From positions 2,324 through 10,054 of the forward strand of contig JALWKR010000285.1 in NCBI GenBank assembly GCA_027081375.1: a DNA stretch of 7,731 nucleotides, in the 5' to 3' direction. This document shows, one piece after another, positions 5,625-7,731 of this stretch. A program made the position numbers and the translations under genes. This DNA comes from Persephonella sp. (GTDB taxonomy: Bacteria; Aquificota; Aquificia; Aquificales; Hydrogenothermaceae). A model generated the notes under the pieces. It searched no databases. It was given only the letters and a program-made list of their open reading frames with translations, and had not been told where the DNA came from. How positions within the stretch are numbered: the first letter of the stretch is position 1; each line of letters starts with the position of its first letter.

Positions 5625-6551
5625 TGTTAAATCTCCTGAATATATAGTTTCTATGCCTTTTTCTGTATCTAACAAAAGTCCACCTTCTTTATTCAAACCT
5701 AAAAGTACTCCTTCAAGGTTTATTTCTGGAAGGTAAACTTTTTTTCCTTTCCACAGAAGACTATCTTCAACAGTTTTTAAAATTTCTTCAGGTTTTATAT
5801 CTTCAAGGCAACTTTCTATATTTTCTAGTATTTTTGCAAATATTTTCTTCCTAGGAAGTTCTTTTCTTTCTTCTATAAATAAAGATGTAGCAGGTTTATC
5901 AAGATTTTTAAAAGCTTCTTCTGTGTTATTTATGTTTATTCCAATTCCTACAATTACCTTTGAAATTTCATTTCCTTCAATTTCACTTTCAATTAAAAAA
6001 CCTGCTATTTTTTTATTATTTAGATACAGGTCATTAGGCCATTTTATGTGTATTTTTTGAGAAATAAATTTTTCTAAAGTTTTTTTCACTACAGCTGGAA
6101 ATAGAAGAGAGTATATAAGAAAACTATTGAGAGGAGGAGTTTCTTTTAAAACTATAGAAAAATATAAGCCTTTACCTTTTTGAGAAATCCATTTTCTACC
6201 TTTTCTACCTTTTCCTGCTGTTTGGTTTTCTGCTAAGACAACAGTTCCATGGGGAAGATTATTCTCTTTTGCATATATGTTTGTTGAATTAATATCTTCA
6301 AAAAATATGTAGTTTTGTCCTAACCAGTTAGTTTTTAAATACTTTTTTAACTCATAGGGAACTAAATAATCTGTTGGTTTTATTAGTCTGTAGCCCTTTG
6401 GAGAATGCTCTATTATATACTCTAGTTTTTCAAGTTTTTTTATTCTTTTCCACACTGCAGTCCTTGAAATTTTTAAAAGGGAAGAGAGTTTTTCTCCTGA
6501 AATATTCTCTTTTTCAATAAGCTTTAGAATAGTTTCATCAATTTTATCCAT
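5610..6551 (-). CDS. birA: Bifunctional biotin--[acetyl-CoA-carboxylase] ligase / biotin repressor BirA
   Basis: This 313-residue protein makes biotinyl-5'-AMP and attaches biotin to a lysine of carboxylase carrier domains in the cytosol. An N-terminal winged-helix domain (1-57) contains ISGEKLSSLLKISRTAVWKRIKKLE (17-41), then a wing ending SPKGYRL, so it can probably also bind DNA as a biotin-sensing repressor. The catalytic core has ST-N (89-91), the biotinyl-AMP loop QTAGKGRKGRKW (110-121), KWPND (170-174), K181-I-A-G and GIGININ (202-208). A small C-terminal SH3-like domain follows (about 265-313). Length and order match class II BirA. The ATG overlaps the upstream thioesterase stop by 8 nt (ATGGATAA). 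AAAGG touches the start codon, so translation is probably coupled to the upstream gene. No biotin synthesis gene or operator half-site was noticed nearby. The stop is inside the convergent tauE. Confidence 0.96.
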   Translation of the reverse strand: MDKIDETILKLIEKENISGEKLSSLLKISRTAVWKRIKKLEKLEYIIEHSPKGYRLIKPTDYLVPYELKKYLKTNWLGQNYIFFEDINSTNIYAKENNLPHGTVVLAENQTAGKGRKGRKWISQKGKGLYFSIVLKETPPLNSFLIYSLLFPAVVKKTLEKFISQKIHIKWPNDLYLNNKKIAGFLIESEIEGNEISKVIVGIGININNTEEAFKNLDKPATSLFIEERKELPRKKIFAKILENIESCLEDIKPEEILKTVEDSLLWKGKKVYLPEINLEGVLLGLNKEGGLLLDTEKGIETIYSGDLTLRQR

Positions 6552-6948
6552 CCTTTAGTAGCTCTTGTATCTGTTTTGGAACTGATACAGTTTTTCTTGT
6601 GTTTCTATCAATACAGCAGTGTTTTGTTTTTCCTTTTGCTAAAATCTTTCCTTCTTTTTCAACTGTATATTCAAACCAGAAAAAAAATCTATCTATTTTT
6701 GTTAAGACTGTTTTTATATTAAAACTATCACCGAAAAATAAAGGCTGTTTGTACTTAACAAAAAGCTCCAAAAGAACAATATCAACATTAAGTTCTTCTC
6801 TAACCCTGCTGTAAGGGAAGCCAAATTCTTCAAGAAAAAATCCTCTTGCTTCTTCAAAATAACGGGGATAGTTTGAGTGATGTACTATCCCCTGTGCATC
6901 TGTTTCGTAGAAATGAACTTTTCTTTTATATAAAACCTGCTTATTCAT
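6544..6948 (-). CDS. YbgC/FadM-like hot-dog acyl-CoA thioesterase
   Basis: This 134-residue protein has the single hot-dog fold of the 4HBT/YbgC family. The signature FYETDAQGIVHHSNYPRYFEEAR (13-35) carries the catalytic aspartate D17, with G20, H23/H24, N26, Y27, F31 and E32-A34 on the long central helix. Later strands are IVLLELFVKYKQPLFFGD (57-74), RFFFWFEYTVEKEGKILAKGKTKHCCID (87-114) and a C-terminal helix. Such enzymes hydrolyse acyl-CoA or acyl-ACP thioesters as tetramers in the cytosol; chain length is not predictable here. The ATG at 6946-6948 is preferred because AAGGA (6957-6953) sits 4 nt before it. An in-frame GTG at 6958-6960 would add four residues (MKDR) but has only weak purine sequence before it. 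The gene overlaps its upstream neighbour's stop by 8 nt (ATGAATAA) and birA by 8 nt downstream, so all three are probably made together. Unlike ybgC of proteobacteria, it is not beside tol-pal genes. Confidence 0.9.
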   Translation of the reverse strand: MNKQVLYKRKVHFYETDAQGIVHHSNYPRYFEEARGFFLEEFGFPYSRVREELNVDIVLLELFVKYKQPLFFGDSFNIKTVLTKIDRFFFWFEYTVEKEGKILAKGKTKHCCIDRNTRKTVSVPKQIQELLKDG

Positions 6949-7372
6949 TCTGTCCTTCACTTTCAGTTTCTATTTCTTCGCTGATAGCTTCCCAGAGCCT
7001 CATAGCACCAGCTATATAGCCTTTTAAATAGTTATCTATTGTTATTGATATAGTTATTGCATCGTTAAAGTTTCCATGGTCTAGGTCAAACTGTGTTAAT
7101 AAAACTATTGTTATTACTCCTTTTTCTGATAAAGCTTCCCATGCTTCTCCATATGGAAAAGCCATTTCAACTCTACCATTATCTTTATGTAAGATAACAA
7201 CAAGATAAGGCTCGTGTTCATCTTCATCGTAGTCTACATCAACTTCTACTTCCCAGCAGGTTTCCTGATTTTCTATCATCTCTTTTATATAACTGTCAGG
7301 ATCAACAATAACAACAAGCTCTTCATCTTCTGCAATTCTAACGTCGTAAGGATGGTACACATGCTCTTCCAT
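6941..7372 (-). CDS. Highly acidic cytosolic protein of unknown function
   Basis: I do not recognise this 143-residue protein. It has 37 Asp/Glu against 7 Lys/Arg, no signal peptide and no membrane span. The first two thirds look strand-rich: ELVVIVD (18-24), CWEVEVDVDYDEDEHEPYLVVILH (39-62), VEMAFP (68-73) and VITIVLLTQFDLDHGNFNDAITISITID (86-113). A helix GYIAGAMRLWEAISEEI (118-134) and an acidic tail close it. The stretch W40-P55 alternates acids and hydrophobics, and DLDHGNFND (96-104) is rich in possible metal ligands (D96, D98, H99, D104). Metal binding is only a suggestion. GGAGGAG (7386-7380) gives a strong ribosome site, and the start is 2 nt after the phosphohexomutase stop. The stop overlaps the thioesterase start by 8 nt. 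This tight placement, with full coding character, argues for a real, regularly expressed protein, probably conserved among relatives. Confidence 0.85.
   Translation of the reverse strand: MEEHVYHPYDVRIAEDEELVVIVDPDSYIKEMIENQETCWEVEVDVDYDEDEHEPYLVVILHKDNGRVEMAFPYGEAWEALSEKGVITIVLLTQFDLDHGNFNDAITISITIDNYLKGYIAGAMRLWEAISEEIETESEGQNE
6953..6957 (-). promoter_or_regulatory. Ribosome binding site that decides the thioesterase start
   Basis: AAGGA on the minus strand (6957-6953) precedes the ATG at 6948 by 4 nt and lies inside the 3' end of the upstream gene. The upstream GTG at 6960 overlaps this site and so is the poorer start. Confidence 0.6.
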
Positions 7373-7374
7373 TA

Positions 7375-7731
7375 TTAAACTCCTCCTATTAATTTTTTTG
7401 CTTCTTCTAAAACTTCTTCAACCTGACTTTTTTCAGGCATTTCAACATAGATTCTTAAAACTGGTTCTGTACCAGAAGCTCTAAATAAAACCCATCCGTC
7501 ATTATCAAATATGAATTTTACTCCATCTGTAGTATCAACTTCTCTTATTTTAAAACCTGCTAGCTCTTTTAAAGGTTCTTTTTTAAGTTTTTCTACAAGT
7601 TTTCTACCTTGGTCTCCTTCTACTTTTAAATCTAGTCTTTTGTAATATGCTGTCCCAAATTCTCTAAATACATCTTCAATTATCTGTGTTAATGGTTTTC
7701 CATGAAGATTTACCATTTCAAGTATCATAAG
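7375..7731 (-). CDS. Phosphomannomutase/phosphoglucomutase, C-terminal part (5' end outside window)
   Basis: This open frame runs off the right edge; the codon at 7729-7731 (Leu) continues it upstream, so the Met at 7726-7728 is internal. The visible 118 residues are the end of domain III and domain IV of an alpha-D-phosphohexomutase. The phosphate-binding loop RASGTEP (7482-7462), followed by LRIYVE, is the hallmark, preceded by DGVKFIFDNDGWVLF (residues 68-82 counted from the visible Met) and ended by a helix QVEEVLEEAKKLIGG. The family interconverts hexose 1- and 6-phosphates, supplying sugar nucleotides for polysaccharide and LPS. The IYVE ending and length of domain IV suit phosphomannomutase/phosphoglucomutase rather than GlmM, but the substrate-specificity loop is outside the window. 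It is the first visible gene of the operon leading to birA, with 2 nt between its TAA and the next ATG. Confidence 0.92.
   Translation of the reverse strand, partial: LMILEMVNLHGKPLTQIIEDVFREFGTAYYKRLDLKVEGDQGRKLVEKLKKEPLKELAGFKIREVDTTDGVKFIFDNDGWVLFRASGTEPVLRIYVEMPEKSQVEEVLEEAKKLIGGV

Noticed and set aside
6599..6814. Plus-strand open frame of 71 codons
   Set aside because: It lies wholly antisense to the thioesterase gene with no ribosome site and no recognisable protein features.
1..7731. CRISPR array, tRNA, insertion sequence or prophage
   Set aside because: No regularly spaced repeats, no cloverleaf-like sequence, no transposase or phage protein motifs, and no broken genes were seen on either strand.

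Overview
The window is AT-rich, densely packed bacterial DNA. The best guess is a thermophilic, chemolithoautotrophic Aquificota of the Hydrogenothermaceae (Sulfurihydrogenibium/Persephonella type). This rests on the strong A/T bias, the lysine/glutamate/isoleucine-rich proteins, and a fumarate reductase iron-sulfur subunit paired with an HdrB-like CCG-domain subunit. A TauE/SafE-type exporter would also suit a sulfur oxidiser. The genus is an inference from gene content and protein style, not a sequence match.

Layout, left to right. (1) 97-633, minus: a stand-alone Uma2-family nuclease-fold gene with its own promoter. (2) 792-2740, minus: a two-gene operon encoding FrdB/SdhB and a heterodisulfide-reductase-B-like 'SdhE' subunit, joined by a 1-nt TAATG overlap and closed by a strong hairpin terminator directly after the stop codon. 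(3) 2856-3284, minus: a small PPC-domain (DUF296) protein, divergent from (4) 3425-4537, plus: the conserved ATPase/GTPase YchF. (5) 4587-4811, plus: a 74-residue, very basic orphan protein. (6) 4881-5624, plus: a TauE/SafE-family membrane protein whose 3' end overlaps convergently with (7) a minus-strand operon. In transcription order that operon is a phosphohexomutase (only its 3' end is in the window), an acidic protein of unknown function, a YbgC-like hot-dog thioesterase, and bifunctional BirA. Its genes are separated by 2 nt or overlap by 8 nt.

Functional picture. FrdB and the HdrB-like subunit should form the electron-transfer part of a fumarate reductase or succinate dehydrogenase of the SdhABE/Mfr kind. 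In Aquificota such an enzyme would serve the reductive TCA cycle. The flavoprotein FrdA is not next to them. BirA would biotinylate carboxylase carrier proteins and may repress biotin genes. TauE may export sulfite or another organic or inorganic sulfur anion. The phosphohexomutase operon looks like mixed housekeeping.

There is no gene-free stretch above 300 bases; the longest gaps are 634-791 and 3285-3424, both promoter-bearing. I see no tRNA, rRNA, CRISPR array, insertion sequence or phage gene. I do not see a clearly new multi-gene system. The items most worth a second look are the acidic protein embedded in the birA operon, the basic orphan after ychF, the flavoprotein-less FrdB/SdhE pair, and two dyad-symmetric promoter regions.
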